A stretch of 64,000 nucleotides of DNA, taken from Ignavibacteria bacterium (GTDB lineage Bacteria; Bacteroidota; Ignavibacteria; Kapaibacteriales; UBA4661). Location of the stretch: the NCBI GenBank assembly GCA_014654705.1, contig JACVZY010000059.1:1-64000 (forward strand). Direction: 5' to 3'. Shown piece by piece: positions 35,159 to 43,198 of the stretch. A program made the translations under genes and the position numbers. The first letter of the stretch is position 1. Each line of letters starts with the position of its first letter. Below the pieces are notes generated by a model. It did no database searches. It worked only from the letters and a program-made list of their open reading frames with translations, and was not told the origin of the DNA.

Positions 35159-36466
35159 TTACTGTGACGAATCCCATTCGTCCAGCACCATCTTGGGTTT
35201 GGTATAGCTTGTGCGTTCGATGGTGATTGCCTCCAGAATATGCGTCGTCGCCGACTCGAACGTTTCTGTGCGTGTACCTTGCACGTAGCCTATTTCCTCG
35301 CCCTGTTTTACCTCCGCGCCGCATTTTTTGTGAAAGACGATGCCTGCACCAAAGTCTAGCACGTCCTCTGTGCGCTGCCTGCCTGCGCCCAGCATAATGC
35401 CTGCTATTCCAACCATTCGAGCATGAATACCCGTAATCACGCCGTCCTTCGGCGCAAGAATTGCTTTTTTCGGTAGGTTTGCGTATTTGATTGTACTGCC
35501 CTCAAGGTCGCCATGTTGTTCTTTGATGAGCGCATGAAAGATTTCAAGCGGCTTGCGGCTTGCCCATGCGGTGTGAACGACGTTCAGCGCGTCATTCACA
35601 TTCGGCGCAATACCGCCTGCAATCAGCATTGCTGCGGCAAGTCGGGCGGTGAGTTCGGAAATGTCCTGCGGCGACGTATGTTGGTTCTCAAGCGTGTTCA
35701 GCGACTCCTCAACTTCCAGCCAATTTCCAATTTTTGTGCCAAGCGGTTCTTCCATGCTGGTAAAAAGAATTCTCATGCGCAATCCCACTTCTTTTGCCAC
35801 GCCAATCATCGTTTCGGCAAGCGCCTGCGCTTTGTCCAGCGAGTCCATAAATGCGCCTTTGCCGACCTTGAGATCAATCACAAGCGCGTCTAGGTCTTCC
35901 GTAAATTTTTTGCTCAGAATAGATGCCGTGATTAGTTCTTTCGATTCCACCGTGCCCGTTACATCACGCAGGTGGTAGAGAATACGGTCGGCTGGGGCAA
36001 TATCACTTGTTTGTTTTGCGAAAAAGCCGCCGTATTTTGTCAGCAATTCTGTGCCGCGTTTGTTGTCCACGTCCATATTCACGCCTGCTGATTCGAGCTT
36101 ATCCACTGTACCGCCCGTGTGTCCAAGTCCGCGTCCGGAAATCATTGGCACAGCAACGCCACAGGCTGCCACGAGTGGCAGAAGGGGAAGAGAAATTTTA
36201 TCGCCCACCCCACCTGTGGAGTGTTTATCTACCTTAGGTTTGGGTGCAGTGGTGAATTGGTAGCGTGTGCCGGAATCTCGCATTGCCAATGTCAGAGCAG
36301 CCGTTTCTGCTGCCGAAAGCCCGCGAATAAACGATGCCATCAAGAATGCTGCGGCTTGCGGATGCGTAATATCGCCCGCAGTCAAGCCCTTGACGAACCA
36401 CGAAATTTCGTCGTGGGAGAGTTCTGCGCCATCGCGCTTTTTGCGGAGAAGTTCGGCTGGAATCAT
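35159..36466 (-). CDS. pdp: Pyrimidine-nucleoside phosphorylase (thymidine phosphorylase family)
   Basis: Cleaves thymidine or uridine with phosphate to the base and (deoxy)ribose 1-phosphate, for nucleoside salvage. The 435-residue length and three-domain layout are standard. The family signature SGRGLGHTGGTVDKLE is present near residues 108-123, preceded by the phosphate-binding KHSTGGVGDK. A C-terminal PYNP domain follows. Whether it prefers thymidine only (deoA) or both nucleosides (pdp) cannot be decided; the symbol follows the broader type. It is the third gene of a minus-strand operon with the fumarylacetoacetase-family enzyme and the kinase-like gene, 55 bases after the latter. Confidence 0.92.
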   Translation of the reverse strand: MIPAELLRKKRDGAELSHDEISWFVKGLTAGDITHPQAAAFLMASFIRGLSAAETAALTLAMRDSGTRYQFTTAPKPKVDKHSTGGVGDKISLPLLPLVAACGVAVPMISGRGLGHTGGTVDKLESAGVNMDVDNKRGTELLTKYGGFFAKQTSDIAPADRILYHLRDVTGTVESKELITASILSKKFTEDLDALVIDLKVGKGAFMDSLDKAQALAETMIGVAKEVGLRMRILFTSMEEPLGTKIGNWLEVEESLNTLENQHTSPQDISELTARLAAAMLIAGGIAPNVNDALNVVHTAWASRKPLEIFHALIKEQHGDLEGSTIKYANLPKKAILAPKDGVITGIHARMVGIAGIMLGAGRQRTEDVLDFGAGIVFHKKCGAEVKQGEEIGYVQGTRTETFESATTHILEAITIERTSYTKPKMVLDEWDSSQ

Positions 36467-36521
36467 TGGGAGAAATGATGAATGTTGAGTTTGGAATATT
36501 GAATTGTGTACACGTCAGCTA

Positions 36522-39500
36522 TTACCGTTGAACTTTTGAAATATTGATATTACGGCTATCAGTGGTAGCGAGGAACTTGCCATCAGGGCTGAACGCTGCC
36601 GGAGTGCCTTCGCAGGAAACGCCGGGCGAGCGCTGAAGCGCTTCACCTGTGGAGGCATCCCAGACGCGAACGGTTTTATCTTTGCCACTGGAAATGAGCG
36701 TTTTACCGTCGGGGCTGAAAAAGACCGACGTTACAGTGCCGGAATGTCCACGCAGCGAGCGCAAAATCGTACCCGTAGCAGCATCCCAAATTTTTACAGT
36801 TTTGTCATCGCTGCCGCTTGCAATCGTTTTGCCGTCTGGGCTAAAGGCAACTGACCGTACCGCGCCGATGTGTCCGCGCAAGATGAGAAATGGTTCTACG
36901 TTTTTTGCCTTGCGGGCTGCGTTGGTCAGTTCTGTTGTGCTTGGGTCAACGGTGTTTGGCGATTCGGCGACGGGATTTGTTGCCGGAGCATAATTGTCGT
37001 CGCGGTTCGAGCGAGGCGCTTTTTTGTTCATGTCCTTGAGCGCATCGGGTGTAGCTTTGCCGGAAGGCTCATCAGTGCTTGTTGAGAACGGAGTGTTGGT
37101 CGCAAGAGTGCCCGACTTGTTACTTTTGTTCTTCAGGTGCTCCGCATACTTCTGGCGAATCCGCTCCCGCGCCGCCTCACGCTCTGCGGCACTTTGCGAG
37201 TTCGCCTCAGCCAGAGAGCCGCTTTTGGATGTTGTTTTTGTTGTGGCGGTATTTGCCGGAGCACTGCTTGCTGTCGTTTTTTCCGTTGAACGTTTTGCCG
37301 TGGCGCTCTCATTTGTCATGCTTTCCGAGCCGGCATTGCTGCGAGATGCGCGTTTTTGTGTTTTTGCTCCATTGGCAGAAGCAGGTGTTTCTCTTGCAAG
37401 TCCGCTTTCTGAAGCACTTGTTTGCTTGCGTTGAGCGGTCTTTTGAGGAATTGCTTCAGCCATAGAATTGTCTTGCGCTGCTTGCTGTGCTGCAGATTTA
37501 CTTGCTGCAGTTGGGCTGCTTTTGGTAGAGTTGTTATCTGCTAATTTTGATGCCGGAGCACTTTTTTTCTCTACAGGAATAGCCTTTTCCGATATGGGAC
37601 TGTTTTTTTTCTCAGGGGTTTTGACTGGTTCGCGGGAGTCAGGAATACGCGGCTTTTCTGTGCTTGCGGGAGAATTTTGAGCAGTATTTTTACTGGCAGA
37701 TGGGCTTGTCGTTTCATCGGGTACAGTGTTCTCTGCAGCTTGGTTTGTGCTTGTCGTCGGGTTATTCGTCGCAGCCGGAAACGCATTGGTCGTATCGGCT
37801 TTTTCGTTGCCGCTGTTGTCGTCGGCTTGTTTTCCATTCTCAAGCGGTGCGCCGTTTTGCGCGTTTGGATCTTGCTCCGCATTTTTTTCTGATTTGGCGA
37901 GAAGCGAGTCGTAACGCCGCTCTTTCTCGTCGTTAGAGAGTTCGCGCTGCGTTGCTTGTGTGCTGTTGTCTGCGCCCTTATTTTTGAGGGCAACGTAATA
38001 AATGCCGCCACCCAATGCCACTGCGCCCATGACCAACCACGGTAGTACGGCACGTTTTTTCTTTTCTTCATTTTTCGCAGCAGGTTTGATGGGTTCTGCG
38101 GGCGTAAGCTGTGCTTTAATGGCTTCGGGTGAAGGCGGAGTAGAAGCGCCGCTTCCTTGTGTGGAATAAGGAGCGCTGCTCAAGGGCGCATCATTGCTCG
38201 CTGCGGAAGATGATTGCAAACGTTCTTGCTCGGCGGCACTTTGCAGAGACGCTTCTTCGGCGGCTCGTTGCGCTTGTTCCGCTCGCATTGCCTGCATCCG
38301 GCGCTCTACCTCAAGCTGCATCGGCGATTGCGCAAGCGTCGGGGTGGTGAAGACCGTTGGCGTGTCAGGTGCTTGGGCTGCTGCTGACGGTTTGCTGAAA
38401 AAGGCACTCAGACCTGATTTTTCCTTTACTATCGGACTTTCCTCAGGCTCATCATCGGATGTTCTGGCTGCTTCATCGCTTGCTGCTAGTGGGACAGGTT
38501 GTGCGGCGGCAAACGTCGAGGCTTGTGGCGGAGGAAATTGTGCCACAGCAGGGCGTGTGGTCTCTTCTGATGCTGCGGTAATCGCAGCGCCCGTAGCTGC
38601 AGCGCCTGCTGCTACGCCGGCAATGACTGCTGCTGTTCTTGCACCAATACCTGTGGCTTGTGTGCTACTCGCTTGATTCGGTGTGGCGGCGATAATTTGC
38701 TGCACTTCGGGCTGTACCTTTTGCAGAAGACGAGCAAATTCGCGCGTTGTGGGGATGCGCTCGCGGCGGTCTTTTGCAATGGCGCGGTGAACGAGATTGG
38801 CAAGATGTGGTGGAATATTGAGTTCCGGCATCGTATCGGTAATATTCGGGGCTGTTTGCTGCAAAACTGCTTGCCGTAAACGGGACTCTGAGTCGCGGTC
38901 ACTCACGCTAAAGGGCATTGTACCCGTAATCATGCGGTAAAGAATGACCCCTAAACTGTACACATCGCTGCGCTCATCCACGCTCTCACCTCGCACTTGC
39001 TCCGGTGCCATATAAGCGATTTTTCCCGTCCGTCCTGCCGAACGCACCAGTGCAGCATTACTGAGGTGGTGCGCAATGCCGAAGCCGCTGATTTTCACGG
39101 CATTATCACCCGAAATAATGATGTCGCTGGGCTTCAGGTTGCCGTGCAGAAAACCTTTGGAATGGGCTGCCTGAGCGCCACGCAATGCCTGATTCAGAAG
39201 CTGAACCGCGTTGTCATATGGCATGGGGCGGGATTTTTTGCTGAGAAGGTTGTCCAAGCTGCGCCCGGGGGCGTATTCCATGATAACGTGCATCGTGTCG
39301 CCGCTTTCGACCACATCCAGCACACGCACAAGGTTTTCTTGTCGGGGCATGGACTGAAGCGATTTTGTTGCTTCCTTGAGGCGCTTGCGTACTTGCGGTT
39401 CACGCACAAGGTCGGCGTTGAGGGACTTTACGGCTACATCGGTTTTGGTTTCGGTTTCCCGTCCTCGGCGCACAATGCCCGTTCCACCAGTACCAATGCG

Positions 39501-39536
39501 GTCGGAAACGGTATAGTTCTGTATCTTCTCAGGCAT
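36522..39536 (-). CDS. Pseudokinase-type Ser/Thr kinase homologue with transmembrane segment and C-terminal WD40 repeats
   Basis: A 1004-residue protein. Residues 8-275 have the bacterial Ser/Thr kinase (PknB-like) fold, with glycine loop GTGGTG at 15-20, Lys37 in VAVK, and MAPEQ and SDVYSLG kept. But the catalytic residues are changed: HRD is HGN (131-133), the metal-binding Asn of KPxN is Asp138, and DFG is GFG (151-153). A catalytically dead kinase is therefore predicted. One membrane helix lies at about 496-517. A low-complexity Ser/Thr/Ala/Lys linker runs from 520 to about 880. Three WD40 repeats (887-1004) with GHIGAVRSVAFSPDG and WDAATG close the protein, too few for a closed propeller. 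It lies between pdp and the FAH-family gene, same strand. Confidence 0.85.
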   Translation of the reverse strand: MPEKIQNYTVSDRIGTGGTGIVRRGRETETKTDVAVKSLNADLVREPQVRKRLKEATKSLQSMPRQENLVRVLDVVESGDTMHVIMEYAPGRSLDNLLSKKSRPMPYDNAVQLLNQALRGAQAAHSKGFLHGNLKPSDIIISGDNAVKISGFGIAHHLSNAALVRSAGRTGKIAYMAPEQVRGESVDERSDVYSLGVILYRMITGTMPFSVSDRDSESRLRQAVLQQTAPNITDTMPELNIPPHLANLVHRAIAKDRRERIPTTREFARLLQKVQPEVQQIIAATPNQASSTQATGIGARTAAVIAGVAAGAAATGAAITAASEETTRPAVAQFPPPQASTFAAAQPVPLAASDEAARTSDDEPEESPIVKEKSGLSAFFSKPSAAAQAPDTPTVFTTPTLAQSPMQLEVERRMQAMRAEQAQRAAEEASLQSAAEQERLQSSSAASNDAPLSSAPYSTQGSGASTPPSPEAIKAQLTPAEPIKPAAKNEEKKKRAVLPWLVMGAVALGGGIYYVALKNKGADNSTQATQRELSNDEKERRYDSLLAKSEKNAEQDPNAQNGAPLENGKQADDNSGNEKADTTNAFPAATNNPTTSTNQAAENTVPDETTSPSASKNTAQNSPASTEKPRIPDSREPVKTPEKKNSPISEKAIPVEKKSAPASKLADNNSTKSSPTAASKSAAQQAAQDNSMAEAIPQKTAQRKQTSASESGLARETPASANGAKTQKRASRSNAGSESMTNESATAKRSTEKTTASSAPANTATTKTTSKSGSLAEANSQSAAEREAARERIRQKYAEHLKNKSNKSGTLATNTPFSTSTDEPSGKATPDALKDMNKKAPRSNRDDNYAPATNPVAESPNTVDPSTTELTNAARKAKNVEPFLILRGHIGAVRSVAFSPDGKTIASGSDDKTVKIWDAATGTILRSLRGHSGTVTSVFFSPDGKTLISSGKDKTVRVWDASTGEALQRSPGVSCEGTPAAFSPDGKFLATTDSRNINISKVQR

Positions 39537-39577
39537 AATCGAAATGAAAATCGTGAAAAAAGAATTCTGTCGGGGTA

Positions 39578-40573
39578 TTATTCGGCAAGTTTTATTCGGT
39601 TTTTGAGCGCACCAATGCCTTCAATGGCACATTCTACTTCATCGCCCACTTGGAGCCAGCGTGGAGGGGTGAAGACTTTACTGCCGTTCAGTTCCAGTAA
39701 GCATCCCGTACCGCAGGTGCCGCTTCCAATCACCTCGCCGGGGTGTATTTCCACACCATAGCTTATGCGCTCTATGATTTGCGCAAACGTCCAGTGCATA
39801 TCCTTCACATTGCCGCGCGAGACCGTTTCACCATTGATGGAGGCGGTCATTGGCAAATCATAATGGTTGCCTTTGGGCGTTGTAATGATGCGGTCTTTGA
39901 GGGTTTCTTTGCTGACAAGGCATGGTCCGAGAGACGTGGCAAAATCTTTGCCTTTTGCCGGACCCAAGCTCATTTGCATTTCTTGCATTTGCAGGGCGCG
40001 GGCGCTCCAGTCGTTCATCACGGTTAAGCCGTAGATGTGCTCGTCGGCACGCTCGGCAGGAATATTTTTGCCACCTTTGCCAATGACGATTGCACATTCC
40101 AACTCAAAATCTAAATTCTGCAAGTGCATATCCTGTACAAACACATCGCCGCCGCCGGTAACGGTGAGGTGATTGGTAAAATAAAAAATCGGGATTTGGT
40201 CGAACACATCAATCATTTCCAAACCACGATTGCGCCGTGCCGTCTCGACGTGTTGCCGAAAAGCATAGCCATCGCGCATAGATACAGGGCGGGGTACGGG
40301 CGAGAGTATTGTCACCGACGAGGTTTCGATAACCGTTCCTTCCGGAGTGGGCGCATGATGATTCGATGCGTACCACGCCTCAAGTTTGTGTGCTTCGCGG
40401 TGTGCGGCCTCGCCAAGACGAAGATAGTCCAGAATACCGGACGGCATCGTCTCCAAATGCCCGTGAATAGTCGGCTTGGCAAAACTGTACACGCGCTCAA
40501 GGTCAAGAATTTGATGGTGCAGATGCAATCCCAAGCGCTCCTCGCCTTGCACGAGATAAGTAACCAAACGCAT
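39578..40573 (-). CDS. Fumarylacetoacetate hydrolase (FAH) family enzyme
   Basis: A 331-residue member of the FAH superfamily, which includes fumarylacetoacetase and related hydrolases and decarboxylases of aromatic breakdown. The metal-binding cluster is seen as the acidic LDFELECAIVIGKGG and VMNDWSARALQ segments, followed by KDFATSLGPCLV and the C-terminal GTGCLLELNG. Substrate cannot be fixed. The reading frame opens 29 codons upstream (40660), but the ATG at 40573 begins MRLVTYLVQGEERLG, the usual family start. It is the first gene of the operon with the kinase-like protein (41-base gap) and pdp. No other aromatic catabolism gene is near. Confidence 0.88.
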   Translation of the reverse strand: MRLVTYLVQGEERLGLHLHHQILDLERVYSFAKPTIHGHLETMPSGILDYLRLGEAAHREAHKLEAWYASNHHAPTPEGTVIETSSVTILSPVPRPVSMRDGYAFRQHVETARRNRGLEMIDVFDQIPIFYFTNHLTVTGGGDVFVQDMHLQNLDFELECAIVIGKGGKNIPAERADEHIYGLTVMNDWSARALQMQEMQMSLGPAKGKDFATSLGPCLVSKETLKDRIITTPKGNHYDLPMTASINGETVSRGNVKDMHWTFAQIIERISYGVEIHPGEVIGSGTCGTGCLLELNGSKVFTPPRWLQVGDEVECAIEGIGALKNRIKLAE

Positions 40574-40891
40574 ATCGTAGCCCTCGCTGGTAAAAATGAA
40601 AAAAAGAAATGCCATGAACAGTGTGTCAACATCGGCAAAGATACGCAAAACGTTTTGCACGGCGCAATATCGTTTTCATGGAATCCTTCGGAGAAGCAAT
40701 TTTTTTGTGTGGATTTGCCAATGCGGGAAGTAAATTACGAGGAATGAAGTGGGTAGTGTTCGGTTTTGAATGTTGAGTGTTAAGTTCAAAAGATTACAAC
40801 GCTAGTAATGAAGAGCCTTTTACCACAATGCACTCACCCTTCATCGCTACCATAAATTGTTGTTCTTGTGTGTTCATCGGAGAGTTTAAGT
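40574..40891. other. Divergent region between the FAH-family and histidine kinase genes
   Basis: 318 bases between two diverging genes. The only clear site is a purine-rich GGAGAG at about 40879-40884, the likely ribosome site of the histidine kinase. I see no reliable promoter pair. Confidence 0.4.
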
Positions 40892-43015
40892 ATGACGCTG
40901 TTCCTCCGTTCCGTACATTTGGTCGTATTTGTTGCGTGCATGGTGTTCTTCACCCAAAGCTTCGTATTTGCTTCGCCCATGCCGCAGACCTTGACCCAAG
41001 AATTTCTGTCCGGCACGCCGCTTGGCGCAACGGTCGAAATTTTGGAAGATTCTTATGCCCAAATGACTCTGCAAGCCGTTCTGACTGCGCCGGATGGTGC
41101 GTGGAAACACTCCGAAAAAATTACGCCCGCGTTTGGTTTTACCGCATCGGCATATTGGGTGCGCTTTACGGTAGTGAACCGTCAGCCATACCCGCTTGAC
41201 TGGCTCTTGGAAGTGGGCTATCCGATGATTGATTCGGTAACGGTCTTTATTCCTGAGTCCGGTGTGTATGTGAGCAAAAAGACGGGCGACCACTTCCCTT
41301 TTTCTCAACGCGAAATTGAATATCGGAACTGCATTTTCAGCCTTCAGGAAAAACCTGCTTCGGAACGCACGTATTACCTGCGCTTCCGCACGACGAGTTC
41401 GATGAACCTTCCGCTCAATGCGTGGTCGCCCACAGCCTTCACGCAATTTCTGAGCCGTGAGCAAATTGTCATCGGACTTTATTACGGTGCAATGGCAGTA
41501 ATGCTGCTCTACAACCTCTTTTTGTTTATGGGCTTGCGCGATGTCAATTATCTCTACTATGCGCTGTTTATTGCGGGGCAAATTATGTATCAAGCCACGC
41601 TCAATGGCTTATCGTTCCAGTATCTCTGGCGTGATGCGCTCTGGTGGGGGAATGTCTGTTTGCCGCTTTTTATGGGGTTCGCTACCTTCTGGGCGGTTTT
41701 CTTTGCGCGGTCATTTCTCGGTAGCAAAACAAATGCTCCTTTGTTCGATAAGATTTATCAGGTCTTGCTGCCACTCACAGCTCTCAGTGCTGTGCTGGCG
41801 CTCTTTCTGCCGTATTCGTTCAGTATTCGCATCATCACATTTTTGGCAATGGTTGCTTCGCCGCTGCTGGTGACTAACGCTGTTTTGGAATGGCGTAGTG
41901 GCTATTTGCCGGCGAAGTATTTTTTCATTTCGTGGCTTGCCTTTATCGCCGGGGTGGTCTTGTACACGCTCAAAACCTTTGGTGTGCTGCCCTCGAACGG
42001 GTTTACCAATTTGACCATACAGATTGGTTCGCTTGCACAAGTCGTGCTGCTATCCTTAGCGCTGGTGGGCAAGTACAATGTCATGCGCCGAGAAAATTAC
42101 AAATCGCAGCAAGACCTGATTAAGGCGCAAATGAAATCCTACGAAGCAGACCGCGCTCGGCAAGATGCGGAAATCTATCGTCTTCGCAACGTCGAACTGG
42201 CACACGCTTACCGCGAAGTGGAAGCGCAGAAAGTGGCGGTAGAAGCGCAGAAAAGCGAGATGGAAATGCTCAACGAGTCCCTTCGTGAGCTGAACAACGA
42301 GAAGAACGAATTTTTGGGCATTGTGGCGCATGATTTGAAAAATCCGCTCTCGAATATTTCCATGCTGGCAAAGGTGCTGCACGAAGAGGCGAACACACTG
42401 GCTCCCGTGGAAGTGAAAGAGTTTTCGGGTGACATTCAGACGACATCCAAGCGTATGTTTGATTTGATTACCAATTTGCTGGACGTGAACGCTATCGAAA
42501 ACAAGGCTGTGCGCCTCACGCCGATTCCCTTTGACCTGATGGAAGTGGCGCAGTACGTGGCGAGCGACTACCGAGGGCGGGCTGAAGCAAAGCAAATCTC
42601 TATGCACGTCGAAATTCCGCCGGACAACACGATGGTCTTTGCCGATAAATCCTCAACGCTGCAAATACTGGACAATTTGGTTTCCAATGCGATAAAATAT
42701 TCGCCGCCGGAGAAGCGCATCTTTATTCGCGTGAGCAAGCACGACAACGCCGTGCTTTTTGAGATACAAGACGAAGGGCAGGGCTTGACCGAGTCGGATA
42801 AACAAAAGCTCTTCGTCAAGTTTGCTCGGCTTTCGGCGCAGCCCACCGGTGGCGAACATTCCACAGGGCTGGGGCTTTCTATCGCCAAAAAGCTGGCTGA
42901 GGCGATGAATGGGGATATCTGGTGCGAAAGCGAGGCGGGCAAAGGTGCGAAATTTGTGGTGAAGCTGCCTGCGGTGAGTGCGGCGTTTGATGAGTACGAA
43001 GAGAAGGAAGGTTGA
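40892..43015 (+). CDS. Sensor histidine kinase with 7TMR-DISM sensory region
   Basis: A 707-residue membrane kinase. After a signal peptide (about 1-25) comes a 7TMR-DISM extracellular domain (about 30-175), related to carbohydrate-binding modules. Seven membrane helices follow at about 185-395. A coiled coil of about 60 residues leads to a HisKA domain with the phospho-acceptor His480 in FLGIVAHDLKNPLSN. The ATPase domain has the N box DNLVSNAIKYS, DEGQGL and GLGLSIAKK. No partner response regulator adjoins; the NtrC-type regulator at 17.6 kb is the only unpaired candidate in view. The ATG at 40892 is preferred over 40868 because of the ribosome site before it. Confidence 0.92.
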   Translation: MTLFLRSVHLVVFVACMVFFTQSFVFASPMPQTLTQEFLSGTPLGATVEILEDSYAQMTLQAVLTAPDGAWKHSEKITPAFGFTASAYWVRFTVVNRQPYPLDWLLEVGYPMIDSVTVFIPESGVYVSKKTGDHFPFSQREIEYRNCIFSLQEKPASERTYYLRFRTTSSMNLPLNAWSPTAFTQFLSREQIVIGLYYGAMAVMLLYNLFLFMGLRDVNYLYYALFIAGQIMYQATLNGLSFQYLWRDALWWGNVCLPLFMGFATFWAVFFARSFLGSKTNAPLFDKIYQVLLPLTALSAVLALFLPYSFSIRIITFLAMVASPLLVTNAVLEWRSGYLPAKYFFISWLAFIAGVVLYTLKTFGVLPSNGFTNLTIQIGSLAQVVLLSLALVGKYNVMRRENYKSQQDLIKAQMKSYEADRARQDAEIYRLRNVELAHAYREVEAQKVAVEAQKSEMEMLNESLRELNNEKNEFLGIVAHDLKNPLSNISMLAKVLHEEANTLAPVEVKEFSGDIQTTSKRMFDLITNLLDVNAIENKAVRLTPIPFDLMEVAQYVASDYRGRAEAKQISMHVEIPPDNTMVFADKSSTLQILDNLVSNAIKYSPPEKRIFIRVSKHDNAVLFEIQDEGQGLTESDKQKLFVKFARLSAQPTGGEHSTGLGLSIAKKLAEAMNGDIWCESEAGKGAKFVVKLPAVSAAFDEYEEKEG

Positions 43016-43198
43016 TTTTGTGCGGGTTTTGAATATGTTGACTTCATCTCCTGAATGGAGTGTTAATAGTTGTAACCCTTGAGTAAAGTAGTATATTGCA
43101 AGTTCTCTAGCTATCTTGTCATAATTTCTAAGGCATTTTTTGTGAATTGCTATCTCCGTAGCATTTTTCAGTATTGAACCCTCATTGCTCCTTTTACT

